A stretch of 64,000 nucleotides of DNA from Notolepis coatsorum (lineage: Eukaryota > Chordata > Actinopteri > Aulopiformes > Paralepididae): the NCBI GenBank assembly GCA_963971535.1, contig OZ020601.1, forward strand, positions 25,272,871 through 25,336,870. The letters are read 5' to 3'. Both the position numbers and the translations under genes were made by a program. Below, in pieces: positions 34,667 to 46,514 of this stretch (position 1 is its first letter; every line of letters starts with the position of its first letter). Under the pieces are notes generated by a model, which was not told where the DNA came from, searched no databases, and was given only the letters and a program-made list of their open reading frames with translations.

Positions 34667-35333
34667 TGGTTTTCCTTTTTACCGGCTGAATGCCACCATC
34701 GGCACCAATGTTAACGTTAATATCGCCTAATCTATGTTTTAAATTATGGCTAGCCTATGTGTCTAATCTGCCCATCGCATTATCAAAGACTATTTTCCAG
34801 TCAGTGCTGTCAAGGCTGTTTATCGCGTCGTTTCCGTTTCAGAGCAGTTAGAAAAGCCCCCGTTTTCAGATAAAAAAAACAGCTCATTCTGGAGCATTCT
34901 ATGAAAATCGTCTTTTAGTGGAATATTCCACAACGTTGATATTCGTCTGCCTTTTTATGAATCGTTTTCAAATAAACGCTAGATGATCAATATTATACGT
35001 GCACGCAAGCACATTCAGGCCGCGCACGGATAATCGCTCCGTTCATTTCCTCTCTGACTTTTACAGTGAAACCGAAAGAAGACATTTCACAAAACAGTTT
35101 ATAACTTCATCAAACTTACTCTGATTATCCTAACACTGATAACATAGAGTCCTTACCTGACATCAGATGGTATCCAACTGGTATATTCCAATTCCTGATC
35201 ACCATTCGAAAAAATCGATACGTGTATGGATCCAACGCGATACTGTAGAACTCCATGATCAGCGGGGATCTGAGGTTCCAGAATTAACTGTGGTAACCCC
35301 GGCTGGATCAGTGAACTGGAAAATGTGGATATA
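34667..35333 (+). mobile_element. TTAA-MITE arm fragment inside hAT
   Basis: Nearly identical to 4823-5463 (from the TTTTACCGGCTGAATGCCACC block to GGAAAATGTGGA), but without the terminal TTAA on either side. It therefore did not arrive as an ordinary MITE insertion, or has lost its ends. Confidence 0.8.
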
Positions 35334-35343
35334 ATGTCGCACC

Positions 35344-35661
35344 TCAGCCAGGAGAATTAAACTTTCCACTCGGGCCTGAACGCTCGACATTTCTGTTTCT
35401 GTTTTCTTTCACCACGGCATCAGCGGTCTCTGTGACTTCAAGTTCAGAAGACTCATCTTCGTTGTCATTATTATTAGACCTGCTTGTGCTTGGTTTCATG
35501 AAATATTTGTTAAGCTTAGCTTGTTTGGCCATCTCTCTCTCTCGCTCGTATACCTGTTTGTCGTTATGGTGGCCAGGCAGGCTCAAAAAAAGAAAGAAAA
35601 AAAGAATCACATCCGAGCGGCGCCATCCGCGCTTTATCAGAGTGAAGCAACAATGAAACAA
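35344..35661 (-). pseudogene. hAT transposase N-terminal fragment
   Basis: A 105-codon minus-strand frame with a likely internal start at MAKQAKLNKYFMKPS, followed by an Asn/Asp/Glu-rich stretch. Short basic starts of the form KQxKLxxYF are typical of transposase-derived proteins related to hAT (ZNF862/KIAA1586-like). The rest of the protein is absent because a MITE fragment follows. The family assignment is tentative. Confidence 0.5.
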
Positions 35662-35935
35662 AATGTAATGATTGTTTCGTTCATCGCATAGGCTATTTAA
35701 TTTTAGCCTATTTTAATACAATTCAAATAATAAAATTGTGCTTAGAGAAATTATTTTCACCGGACATTATGACCGGAGAGATTTAAATATTCGGACTTCA
35801 ACATATTTTGCCGGTCAAATACCGGTAATTACCGGCTAACGGAAACGCTGGTGTGCACGTTAGGTGCGTGGAGATAAGAGGATATCTCATTGGCAGAGCG
35901 AGACGCTCAGCCAGTATTCATATAACTAGGTTATG

Positions 35936-36168
35936 AAATAACCTTTCGATATCGTTGCACACAATTCTGTCATCTAAATGAATGATAACAACCACATATA
36001 ACATTTCTCTCAAAATGACATCTTCAATATTTGAGGTGATTTTATATGAAAATAACAGAGTTATGGTTTGATATCACATTTCATATTATCATGCACGCAC
36101 GGCGATCGGATGAACCATCTTGTAATTCCGGTTGTCGTGATATGAATTTCTCGCATGTCGCCCGGCCC
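35936..36168. mobile_element. Possible hAT end fragment
   Basis: Ends in CGCATGTCGCCCGGCCCTA, resembling the TATCGCCCAGCCCTA terminus at 40024-40038. The other end was not found. Confidence 0.4.
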
Positions 36169-36422
36169 TACGTACATTACTTATTACTTACTAAATAAAA
36201 ACAAACATTACATTACATTACAAATATGAGAGATACAAGAGGGAGAAAAAAATAATAATTCCCAAACGGCTTGACAACGTTCCCACGGAGGGTTTGTTGT
36301 GCTTACATTTTGTTTTGTGCCAAGAGAGAGAAAGAAGAAGAAAACAGAGATGAAGTCAAGCTGAGCTTTGGAGACGAGGGAACACACACACACGCACGCT
36401 CATGCACACGCGCACACACACA

Positions 36423-36926
<504 letters not shown>

Positions 36927-38288
36927 CACACACACGCACGCTCACGCATACAGACACATATATACTCTCAGAGCAGCCATGCTAAACAGACCTCTGTGTA
37001 ACAGGAAGACATGTAGAGAAAGGCTCAGAGGGGGAAAAACTCAAACACAATAGAGGCCTTGAACGCAATGTTAGTGTAGTTCTTCTTCCAGTATGGCTGC
37101 CTGTAACCATTGGTAACCACTTGATTCTCATAGTTACTATTATATTTCAGTCTTTATTTATTTAGAAACAATTGATTCTATTTGGAATTGAATATTTCAA
37201 AATGTTTAACGAGTATCCTCATCCTTTTTAGCTTTAGATTAACTATTAAAACTACCAGCCATAGAGATAATTTACCGGCTAAAATTTTTTAATATTATAT
37301 TATATTATATATTATTATATGTATTGTGTGTTATCTTTTCACTCCACGCTATGGTAGTGCTTGTGCCAGCACAGGAGATACGATTCAAATGTATTTTTAT
37401 ATATAGGCTATATACATATTTAAATCAATATCTTCCTTTTGAATAAAATAGGCTCAGGAAACAGGATTGTTCAAGCTAATTAGCCTAATCCATGTAAAAA
37501 AGAGTAGCCTATAGTAAATGTATACACACACAAGAGGGAGAATAGCTTATAGCAGACTTAATGATTTTACAATATTTTTGCTAATGAAGTGAAATATTTA
37601 TTATCATCAACTATCCAGTTTGTTTTTATAGTGTAACTTTTGGCTACTTCATTGATCATCATCATTGAACGTACAGAGATAAAAAGAGAGGGAGAGAGAG
37701 ACAGGCTCAGCCCCCCCCCCCATTTCCTCACTATTGGAACTCCACAAAACTGATTTCTCCTGTGTCTGTGAGCTAGCTTAGTTAGTGTTAGCAGCTAACG
37801 TTTTTACTGTGACGGCATACAGGAATGGCGAGGATGTAAAGCATGTTAGACACATTTATTGGACCCGTTGCTCGCAGAGTTTACATAGAAACAGCGCGAC
37901 TCGCAAGAAGAGTTATCACAGGCTTTAGAATGCAGGGCTGAAGCTTCTCAAATTTAAGGTGGGGGTATCGGGATTCGGGCTCAGCCCCTCCCTTCCAGCT
38001 GGAGTGAAACACGGAAGTTATCAAATACGAGCGAAACACGCACTGTGACTGTCGAGTCCTGGCTCTAGGCACGAATAGTGGTTTAAGAGAAGTTATTTAT
38101 ATCTTGAACGTGATTCACTGCACATTAGTTAGATTACATGTTGCGCATGTTATGACTTTGAACGTCGTCTGTCATTTCCACCGCAAAAGGCACATACAAT
38201 TAACAATACCATGCGTCGATCATGAATATGCAAATCAACGAGATTTCATAGTCGATGACGTCGACATGGTCGACGAATTGTGACAGCC
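36927..38288. other. AT-rich sequence ending in a hAT-like terminus
   Basis: No gene seen. The right end reads GTCGACGAATTGTGACAGCCCTA (38266-38288), typical of a hAT terminus; the rest of the element is not delimited. A TATTA-rich stretch lies near 37290-37320. Confidence 0.4.
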
Positions 38289-38509
38289 CTATTGTTAACA
38301 CTGTGCTACATTTACATATAAATATATACACACACCTATATATAAACACTAAACCATAATGTTTTCCTTCATATATTTCTCATATATCAAAGCATAACAA
38401 CCGTTGGTTTGCCGCCCGGTGTGTCTTCCATTAAGCCATGTTAAAAAACAATGGTTGCTATGTTACAGGGAGCCATGTTGGAAGACAGAGCACTACACAA
38501 ACATTCCAT

Positions 38510-38592
38510 GCAAGGCGTGTGTTGGTTACACATGTTTACATGGTGGGAAGCCTGTGTTGGTTACACATGTTTACATGGTGGGAAGCCTTTGT
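38510..38592. repeat. Short tandem duplication, 35-bp unit
   Basis: TGTTGGTTACACATGTTTAC plus ATGGTGGGAAGCC occurs twice in a row. Confidence 0.9.
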
Positions 38593-38705
38593 TGTCCTGA
38601 CAGGCTCCTACATGCCTCTTAGATATCTGACTTCCTTTTGATTCCTTCCTTTTGATTTCCTTGTGTGATAGTGCTGCGGGCAACGTGTATTGTACTGTGT
38701 ATTAC

Positions 38706-38710
<5 letters not shown>

Positions 38711-38767
<57 letters not shown>
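38711..38767. repeat. (GT)n microsatellite
   Basis: About 28 GT dinucleotides followed by degenerate GT to 38890. Confidence 0.95.
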
Positions 38768-38768
<1 letters not shown>

Positions 38769-38938
38769 ATGGGTGTGTACGCGTGTGTGCGTGCATGTGT
38801 GTTTGTGTATGTGTTTGTATGTATGTACGTGTGTTTGTATGTGTGTGCTACTGTGTGTGTTAATGTGTGTGTGTTAATGTGTGTGTGTATGCATGCGTGT
38901 GTAGTACTGTGTACAGTATGTGTCTCCCGGTGTCTGTC

Positions 38939-38943
<5 letters not shown>

Positions 38944-39018
<75 letters not shown>
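38944..39018. repeat. (GT)n microsatellite
   Basis: About 37 GT dinucleotides. Confidence 0.95.
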
Positions 39019-39021
<3 letters not shown>

Positions 39022-39206
39022 GCGTACTGAATGCATTAGAGATATGAATGATGAAGATGTTATTTTCCTTTTGTGGATGTACAGTATGAGAAGTATAGAA
39101 TTAGAAGAGAACATTATGTTTGTGTGTGTGTGCGTGTGTTATGTACAATGTTGTAGGGATGGGCCTTTTACAAAAAAAATCCAGATCGATTGATCGCATG
39201 ATGTAC

Positions 39207-40038
39207 TAGGGCTGGGTGATAAAACGATAACGATAACTATCGCGATAAATTATTTCCTCGAAATAAACATGAAACGTGGTCGCAAAGTTTCGATATATCG
39301 ATTTCCAAGCTTGGCTCCGTTCAGCCTCGGCTCAGCACACTCACTAACAACAACCAACGTTACGTGATGACGTGCATACGCACAACAGCTAACAACCAAT
39401 CAGTGAAGGAGATGGCCGAGAGCGAACGAGATCCGGAAGGAGACCCAGAGGTACTAGGACTCACTCAACAACAAGGCTTGCTAGGCTAATTAGCTTGCAC
39501 GGCGTTGTTTTATATATTTACGTGCCGAGTATGTGTGTGTTTTGAATTCTGAGGCCACGTTTAAGTAGTGTGGGGTATACAGTGGACGTCGTTTCAATTA
39601 TTGTGGCGGAAGAGAGTATTTTAGTGTCATATTTAGCACATTGTCATGGAATACACCGCTTATAAACAACAGGCTGGCTAGGCTAATTAGCTTGCACGGC
39701 GTTGTTTTATATATTTACGTGCCGAGTATGTGTGTGTTTTGAATTCTGAGGCCACGTTTAAGTAGTGTGGGGTATACAGTGGACGTCGTTTCAATATATT
39801 GTGGCGGAAGAGAGTTTTAGTGTCATATTTATTGTCATGAGATACTCCGCTTGTCGGCTACTGCTAACGTGCGCGGACTGATGACGACATCAACTCGACT
39901 TGAGACATTCGCAGCAGCATAAGAAGTTAATTAAACTTGACAGACATTATATCGACGATAATTATCGATATCGAATTATATGAAAATAATTTTATAATTT
40001 TATTGCAATAAAGTTTTTGGTCATATCGCCCAGCCCTA
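39207..40038. mobile_element. hAT-like element, TSD TGATGTAC
   Basis: Termini TAGGGCTGGGTGATAAAACG and ATATCGCCCAGCCCTA; perfect 8-bp duplication TGATGTAC at 39199-39206 and 40039-40046. The interior contains a ~197-bp tandem duplication (from about 39484 and 39681). A possible short first exon, ATGGCCGAGAGCGAACGAG, lies at about 39412; no transposase body. Confidence 0.93.
39484..39877. repeat. ~197-bp tandem duplication
   Basis: GGCTAATTAGCTTGCACGG starts at 39484 and 39681; the copies are almost identical through ATTGTGGCGGAAGAGAG. Confidence 0.9.
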
Positions 40039-40071
40039 TGATGTACTCGAGTAGTGATCGATTACTCGTGG

Positions 40072-41108
40072 CAGCGTTTCCGTTAGCCGGTAATTACCGG
40101 TATTTGACCGGCAAAATCTGTTGAAGTCCGACATATTTAATCTCTCCGGTCATAATGTCCGGTGAAAATAATTCCATCTAAACACAATTAGATTATTTGA
40201 ATTGTATTAAAACAGGCTAAAATTAAATAGCCTATGCGATGAACGAAACAATCATTACATTTGTCGTTGCTTCACCAAGCAGCCGGTCTAATAATGACAT
40301 CCTGTTGTCAGCGCGAGCTGGCTGCTGATATATTTGCGAGAAGCATGGCTTGGCAGGGTGCAGTACTCCAATTCAGCCATTGGCAATTCAGCTGTTGGGT
40401 GGGGGCGCTGCTGAGCGGTTTCCAGACCGGACCTAAAAACACCGCTGCTCTGCTCTGCCTGCTCCATGCTTTACGTAAAAATATATCAGCAGCCAGCTCG
40501 CGCTGACAACAGGATGTCATTATTAGACCGGCTGCTTGGTGAAGCAACGACAAATGTAATGATTGTTTCGTTCATCGCATAGGCTATTTAATTTTAGCCT
40601 ATTTTAATACAATTCAAATAATCAAATTGTGTTTAGAGGGAATTATTTTCACAGGACATTATGACCAGCACCAAGTCGTTGGGAGGTGGAGATATACATC
40701 ACGCAAACCCACAATAATGTTGCCGTCTCTCTCTGCCAAATTTCTCAGTTCTTCGCTTGATATAATTAATACAAATGTCCAATATAACGGAATTTGTTAG
40801 CTCATAAAAATGTGATTATAACAGACTGCTGTTTATTAAGGTCGGGCAGACTGCCCACCAACACCTCAAGTCGGCAGCAGCACGAAGTCTCGAGGGACTT
40901 ATTTTATTTGGAATATATTAATGACTGTATATACGCAAAAGTAGCCTAGTTTTAAGTTATAAATGCCTTGATGATGTCATTCTTTATATAGGCCTATCAA
41001 TTGTTTTTAAGCTCAATAAACTCTGACCGTAATTTATCCCATTTGTCCGGTAGATTGAAATCTACCGGACACTCAGACCTGCAAAAAAAAATTCTAACAG
41101 AAACCCTG
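40072..41108. mobile_element. hAT-like foldback element, TSD ACTCGTGG
   Basis: Termini CAGCGTTTCCGTTAG and CTAACAGAAACCCTG; perfect 8-bp duplication ACTCGTGG at 40064-40071 and 41109-41116. Same family as 34579-35850. The interior is a large inverted repeat: about 40150-40332 against 40480-40665. Confidence 0.95.
40150..40665. repeat. ~185-bp inverted-repeat arms with ~150-bp loop
   Basis: The arms are near-identical reverse complements (for example GCAGCCGGTCTAATAATGAC and its complement). As a result both strands carry an 81-codon frame with the same first 25 residues (MSLLHQAAGLIM...), an artefact of symmetry. Confidence 0.92.
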
Positions 41109-41564
41109 ACTCGTGGAGAAAAACGCTGTACAAAATAAACGTCTTTTCCAGTGTTTTAGACTTTGCTCTTTTATTTTGAAACCCCCCCCGACCGGAAGTA
41201 TTGTTGTTATCGCTAGCGGAACCTATCTATGAGCGGACAACTTGTGCCGTCCGGTTCTGTGTTTTTGAGCTAGAGCTAAAACAAATGTTGAGATTGTTGG
41301 TGAACAACTAGCTTTAAGTTAGTTTTAACGTTAGCTAACGTTAGATGCAGCTAAAGGCAATCGACGATGAGGAGGAAGAGCTGCTGATTTTAATCTGCAG
41401 CGCGTCAAAGCCGCATATAATAGAATATCCCTGTGGTGCGTAGGCACGACAGCGCAGCTCGAAACTACCTGTTGTATTAAATTAATTGATGTTTAACTTG
41501 TCCGTGTCCAGTCCTTTCGACTAGCCCCACCCGTTCATTGTAAACAATGATGCATGTAATAGTA

Positions 41565-42524
41565 TTAACACTTTGGTTGCCTAAGGTTAAATTAATGATA
41601 TACCATATATTGCCAGCGCTATTTGTCTATGGAGAAAGTCCCCTTCTTTGCAGGGCTATAACTTTTTAAATTCTATTGCTACATTGCCATTATTAGGGCC
41701 CATTCAAAGTCCTATATGTATTGTTCATTGTGTAGCAACGTTAAACTTTTTCATTCACATATTCATAGTAAAGTATGGTCTAATGTATAAGTATGTTTTC
41801 ATCTCTTTCTGCAGCTTTCTCCAGAACGTGATATATAGCCCCAAATGCATTATATTGATGATGAAATACAGTTTGATGGCAATCAGCGCGATATAAAAAA
41901 TTCCAACTAGACGTACTTCTAGAAGTTACTACACGTCATCTGATGTTGACCGGATGGGCGAGGGGGCGTTTATAATTCCGTGGGCAGCGTTATACCAATC
42001 ATCTAATGTGGGTCAAATGTTGATAATATCAGTTATTATCGAAGACGGTAACGTTACACGCTGAAACTCACCCCAGTCTCCGCGCGCCGTTGGGCGATCA
42101 TCGTCGAGTAGAAATTTTATCATTATGGGATATATTATTACCCGGTCCATCTCCAGCTTGTATAATGGTATATACGTCCAAATCATGTTGTTTATCGAGT
42201 TATTGGCAATCGATCGCTATGTAGAGTGACGAGCTAGAGTCACGGGACATGTACAGAGTGGCCGGAAGCAATACGGACGTCTAGCAAAACCTCTAGTGCG
42301 CTTCCTGTTAAGCGCTTGCGCCGATCGGCCACCAGATGGCGCTCCTGAACCGCCAGAGAGCTCAGTGGGTCCTGCTGGTGGATTTCAGGCCAGCGGAGGG
42401 ACATTATGAATCCGATCGCAGATTTTTGAAATATTGATATAAAGACGACGTACAGCGTCCCCCGGCAACTTTAGCATGGCCAGCAAAGACGTCTAAAGAC
42501 GGCTCCCGGCACCCAAAGTGTTAA
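41565..42524. mobile_element. TTAA-flanked MITE nested in hAT-like element
   Basis: TTAA at 41565-41568 and 42521-42524; termini CACTTTGGTTGCC and, inverted, CACTTTGGGTGCC. The interior is related to 17053-18010. No transposase. Confidence 0.85.
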
Positions 42525-42833
42525 CGTTATTGTGTGTTGTAGCTATGTTATACATTCTGAATGGCATTAACGTTAGTTGGGTACTGTCATTGTACTTCGT
42601 TTGTTAGCTATTTAGCTAATGTTGATAGCAGTGAATAGCATCAACGCTAGCTGGCTACAACGGATTCTCACAAGCTGGTATCGTAAAAAAGTGCGTCCTA
42701 GTAAATAATTTAAGATCGAGTTTTCTCATAGCCGTGAGTAATCGATCAATCGATTACTCACGCCCACCCCTAGTAGGTTGTGACTGTGTATCTGTGTTAT
42801 ACACTAGGACTGTCAGAATGAATTTCAATATTA

Positions 42834-44636
42834 CGATTTCATAGGCTTTAAGGAGGAGGTCTCTACTGTGTTGCTCATACAGTTGGCTTCAAGGAGGAGG
42901 TCTCTACTGTGTTACTCATACAGTTGGCTTTAAGGAGGAGGTCTCTACTGTGTTACTCATACAGTTGGCTTTAAGGAGGAGGTCTCTACTGTGTTGCTCA
43001 TACAGTTGGCTTCAAGGAGGAGGTCTCTACTGTGTTACTCATACAGTTGGCTTTAAGGAGGAGGTCTCTACTGTGTTGCTCATACAGTTGGCTTTAAGGA
43101 GGAGGTCTCTACTGTGTTGCTCATACAGTTGGCTTTAAGGAGGAGGTCTCTACTGTGTTACTGATACAGTTGGCTTTAAGGAGGAGGTCTCTACTGTGTT
43201 GCTCATACAGTTGGCTTTAAGGAGGAGGTCTCTACTGTGTTACTGATACAGTTGGCTTTAAGGAGGAGGTCTCTACTGTGTTGCTCATACAGTTGGCTTT
43301 AAGGAGGAGGTCTCTACTGTGTTACTGATACAGTTTGCTTTAAGGAGGAGGTCTCTACTGTGTTACTCATACAGTTGGTTTTAAGGAGGAGGTCTCTACT
43401 GTGTTACTCATACAGTTGGCTTTAAGGAGGAGGTCTCTACTGTGTTACTCATACAGTTGGCTTCAAGGAGGAGGTCTCTACTGTGTTACTCATACAGTTG
43501 GCTTTAAGGAGGAGGTCTCTACTGTGTTGCTCATACAGTTGGCTTCAAGGAGGAGGTCTCTACTGTGTTACTCATACAGTTGGCTTTAAGGAGGAGGTCT
43601 CTACTGTGTTACTCATAGGCTTCAAGGAGGAGGTCTCTACTGTGTTACTCATACAGTTGGTTTTAAGGAGGAGGTCTCTACTGTGTTACTCATACAGTTG
43701 GCTTTAAGGAGGAGGTCTCTACTGTGTTGCTCATACAGTTGGCTTTAAGGAGGAGGTCTCTACTGTGTTACTCATACAGTTGGTTTTAAGGAGGAGGTCT
43801 CTACTGTGTTACTCATACAGTTGGCTTTAAGGAGGAGGTCTCTACTGTGTTGCTCATACAGTTGGCTTTAAGTAGGAGGTCTCTACTGTGTTACTCATAC
43901 AGTTGGTTTTAAGGAGGAGGTCTCTACTGTGTTGCTCATACAGTTGGCTTTAAGGAGGAGGTCTCTACTGTGTTACTCATACAGTTGGTTTTAAGGAGGA
44001 GGTCTCTACTGTGTTACTCATACAGTTGGCTTTAAGGAGGAGGTCTCTACTGTGTTGCTCATACAGTTGGCTTTAAGGAGGAGGTCTCTACTGTGTTACT
44101 CATACAGTTGGTTTTAAGGAGGAGGTCTCTACTGTGTTGCTCATACAGTTGGCTTTAAGGAGGAGGTCTCTACTGTGTTACTCATACAGTTGGTTTTAAG
44201 GAGGAGGTCTCTACTGTGTTACTCATACAGTTGGCTTTAAGGAGGAGGTCTCTACTGTGTTGCTCATACAGTTGGCTTTAAGGAGGAGGTCTCTACTGTG
44301 TTACTCATACAGTTGGTTTTAAGGAGGAGGTCTCTACTGTGTTGCTCATACAGTTGGCTTTAAGGAGGAGGTCTCTACTGTGTTACTCATACAGTTGGTT
44401 TTAAGGAGGAGGTCTCTACTGTGTTGCTCATACAGTTGGTTTTAAGGAGGAGGTCTCTACTGTGTTACTGATACAGTTGGCTTTAAGGAGGAGGTCTCTA
44501 CTGTGTTACTCATACAGTTGGCTTTAAGGAGGAGGTCTCTACTGTGTTACTCATACAGTTGGTTTTAAGGAGGAGGTCTCTACTGTGTTACTGATACAGT
44601 TGGCTTTAAGGAGGAGGTCTCTACTGTGTTACTCAT
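42834..44636. repeat. 41-bp minisatellite, left block
   Basis: The unit begins GGCTTTAAGGAGGAGGTCTC, followed by TACTGTGTTACTCATACAGTT; about 44 copies. Variants: TTGCTC, TTACTG, GGTTTTAAGG, GGCTTCAAGG. Some units lack CAGTT and are 36 bp. Confidence 0.97.
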
Positions 44637-45275
44637 TGATTGATTGATTGATTGATTGAAAACTTTATTAACAGATTGCAGAATGGGTACAATACAGTAC
44701 AGCTCAATACACACAATTGTTAAGGGGATGCAGACCAGAGAAAGACTTTCGTCTTGTTTACATCAGGGTCCCCCATTTTCAATTCATCAGGACATATATG
44801 ACATACATGACATACAGATAGTCAGTACTGCTACATCTATACATTTATGACATACCAGATTTGCAAATACAGTACTGTTTGTGATACAGAAGGAGTCAAG
44901 AAAAGGGAGTATATACATTTGACGTAGAAACTGTACATTGGAGGAGGTTGGGTGGGGGGGGTTGGGTACATTGGGATATTGACAACCATACTGGGTAATT
45001 TACATTGGAGGTGGTTGGGGGGGGGGGCACACTGTATAAACAAGCAAAACTGTACATTGAGGGGGGGGGGGGGAGGAGACACTGTATAAACAAACAAAAT
45101 TGTACATTGGACTATTGACAAAACCATACTAGGTAAATGACTGTACATTGGAGGGGGTTGGGTTAGGATATTTACAGGGGCCATTGTTGAATTGCAGTCT
45201 CCCGTAGGTGTCCCTTGAGAGAGGTTTTGAAAGTGGGTAGTGATCCACATTCCTTTACAGCTTTGGGTAGGGCGT
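44637..45275 (-). mobile_element. LINE-like 3' end repeat splitting the minisatellite
   Basis: Starts with (TGAT)n and GAAAACTTTATTAACAG, matching 2309-2800 and 58762-59063, and continues further than those copies (to TTTGGGTAGGGCGT). Flanked by TCAT at 44633-44636 and 45276-45279. The minisatellite resumes in phase on the right. Confidence 0.8.
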
Positions 45276-46514
45276 TCATACAGTTGGCTTTAAGGAGGAG
45301 GTCTCTACTGTGTTACTCATACAGTTGGTTTTAAGGAGGAGGTCTCTACTGTGTTACTGATACAGTTGGCTTTAAGGAGGAGGTCTCTACTGTGTTACTC
45401 ATAGGCTTTAAGGAGGAGGTCTCTACTGTGTTACTGATACAGTTGGCTTTAAGGAGGAGGTCTCTACTGTGTTACTCATAGGCTTTAAGGAGGAGGTCTC
45501 TACTGTGTTACTCATACAGTTGGCTTTAAGGAGGAGGTCTCTACTGTGTTGCTCATACAGTTGGCTTTAAGGAGGAGGTCTCTACTGTGTTACTCATACA
45601 GTTGGTTTTAAGGAGGAGGTCTCTACTGTGTTGCTCATACAGTTGGTTTTAAGGAGGAGGTCTCTACTGTGTTACTGATACAGTTGGCTTTAAGGAGGAG
45701 GTCTCTACTGTGTTACTCATAGGCTTTAAGGAGGAGGTCTCTACTGTGTTACTCATACAGTTGGCTTTAAGGAGGAGGTCTCTACTGTGTTGCTCATACA
45801 GTTGGCTTTAAGGAGGAGGTCTCTACTGTGTTACTCATACAGTTGGCTTTAAGGAGGAGGTCTCTACTGTGTTACTCATACAGTTGGTTTTAAGGAGGAG
45901 GTCTCTACTGTGTTACTCATACAGTTGGCTTTAAGGAGGAGGTCTCTACTGTGTTACTCATACAGTTGGCTTTAAGGAGGAGGTCTCTACTGTGTTACTC
46001 ATACAGTTGGCTTTAAGGAGGAGGTCTCTACTGTGTTACTCATACAGTTGGCTTTAAGGAGGACGTCTCTACTGTGTTACTCATACAGTTGGTTTTAAGG
46101 AGGAGGTCTCTACTGTGTTGCTCATACAGTTGGCTTCAAGGAGGAGGTCTCTACTGTGTTACTCATAGGCTTCAAGGAGGAGGTCTCTACTGTGTTGCTC
46201 ATAGGCTTCAAGGAGGAGGTCTCTACTGTGTTACTCATACAGTTGGCTTTAAGGAGGACGTCTCTACTGTGTTACTCATACAGTTGGTTTTAAGGAGGAG
46301 GTCTCTACTGTGTTGCTCATACAGTTGGCTTCAAGGAGGAGGTCTCTACTGTGTTACTCATAGGCTTCAAGGAGGAGGTCTCTACTGTGTTGCTCATAGG
46401 CTTCAAGGAGGAGGTCTCTACTGTGTTGCTCATAGGCTTCAAGGAGGAGGTCTCTACTGTGTTGCTCATAGGCTTCAAGGAGGAGGTCTCTACTGTGTTA
46501 CTCATAGGCTTTAA
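45276..46514. repeat. 41-bp minisatellite, right block
   Basis: About 31 further units; the 36-bp form dominates from 46160. It ends where the MITE interrupts a unit at its TTAA. Confidence 0.97.

Larger units (their letters stand above)
34579..35850 (-). mobile_element. hAT element nested in DIRS 3' terminal repeat
   Basis: Terminal inverted repeats CAGCGTTTCCGTTAG and CTAACGGAAACGCTG; perfect 8-bp duplication GTGTGCAC at 34571-34578 and 35851-35858. The right end matches the arms of the related element at 40072-41108. It carries a transposase N-terminal frame on the minus strand and a captured MITE arm (34667-35333). Confidence 0.95.
29475..35935 (+). mobile_element. DIRS-like tyrosine-recombinase retrotransposon, decayed, with nested hAT
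   Basis: Inverted terminal repeats enclose RT, RNase H and tyrosine-recombinase remnants, and an internal complementary region (34336-34430) matches both outer ends. This architecture defines DIRS1-type elements, which integrate through a tyrosine recombinase and lack LTRs and a DDE integrase. About 5.2 kb remains once the hAT at 34579-35850 is removed, within the usual DIRS range. Many stops and frameshifts make it non-autonomous. Confidence 0.92.
39154..42773. mobile_element. Older hAT-like element hosting three nested insertions
   Basis: Left end TAGGGATGGGCC at 39154; right end GCCCACCCCTA at 42763-42773. ATCGATTACTCG motifs occur near both ends (40057-40068 and 42751-42760). Splicing out the three nested elements leaves about 0.8 kb. 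Flanking 8-mers do not match well, so the outer insertion is old or the borders are slightly off. Confidence 0.6.

Noticed and set aside
40261-40553. Two 81-codon genes sharing the same N-terminus on opposite strands
   Set aside because: Direct consequence of the inverted-repeat arms in a transposon; no domain.
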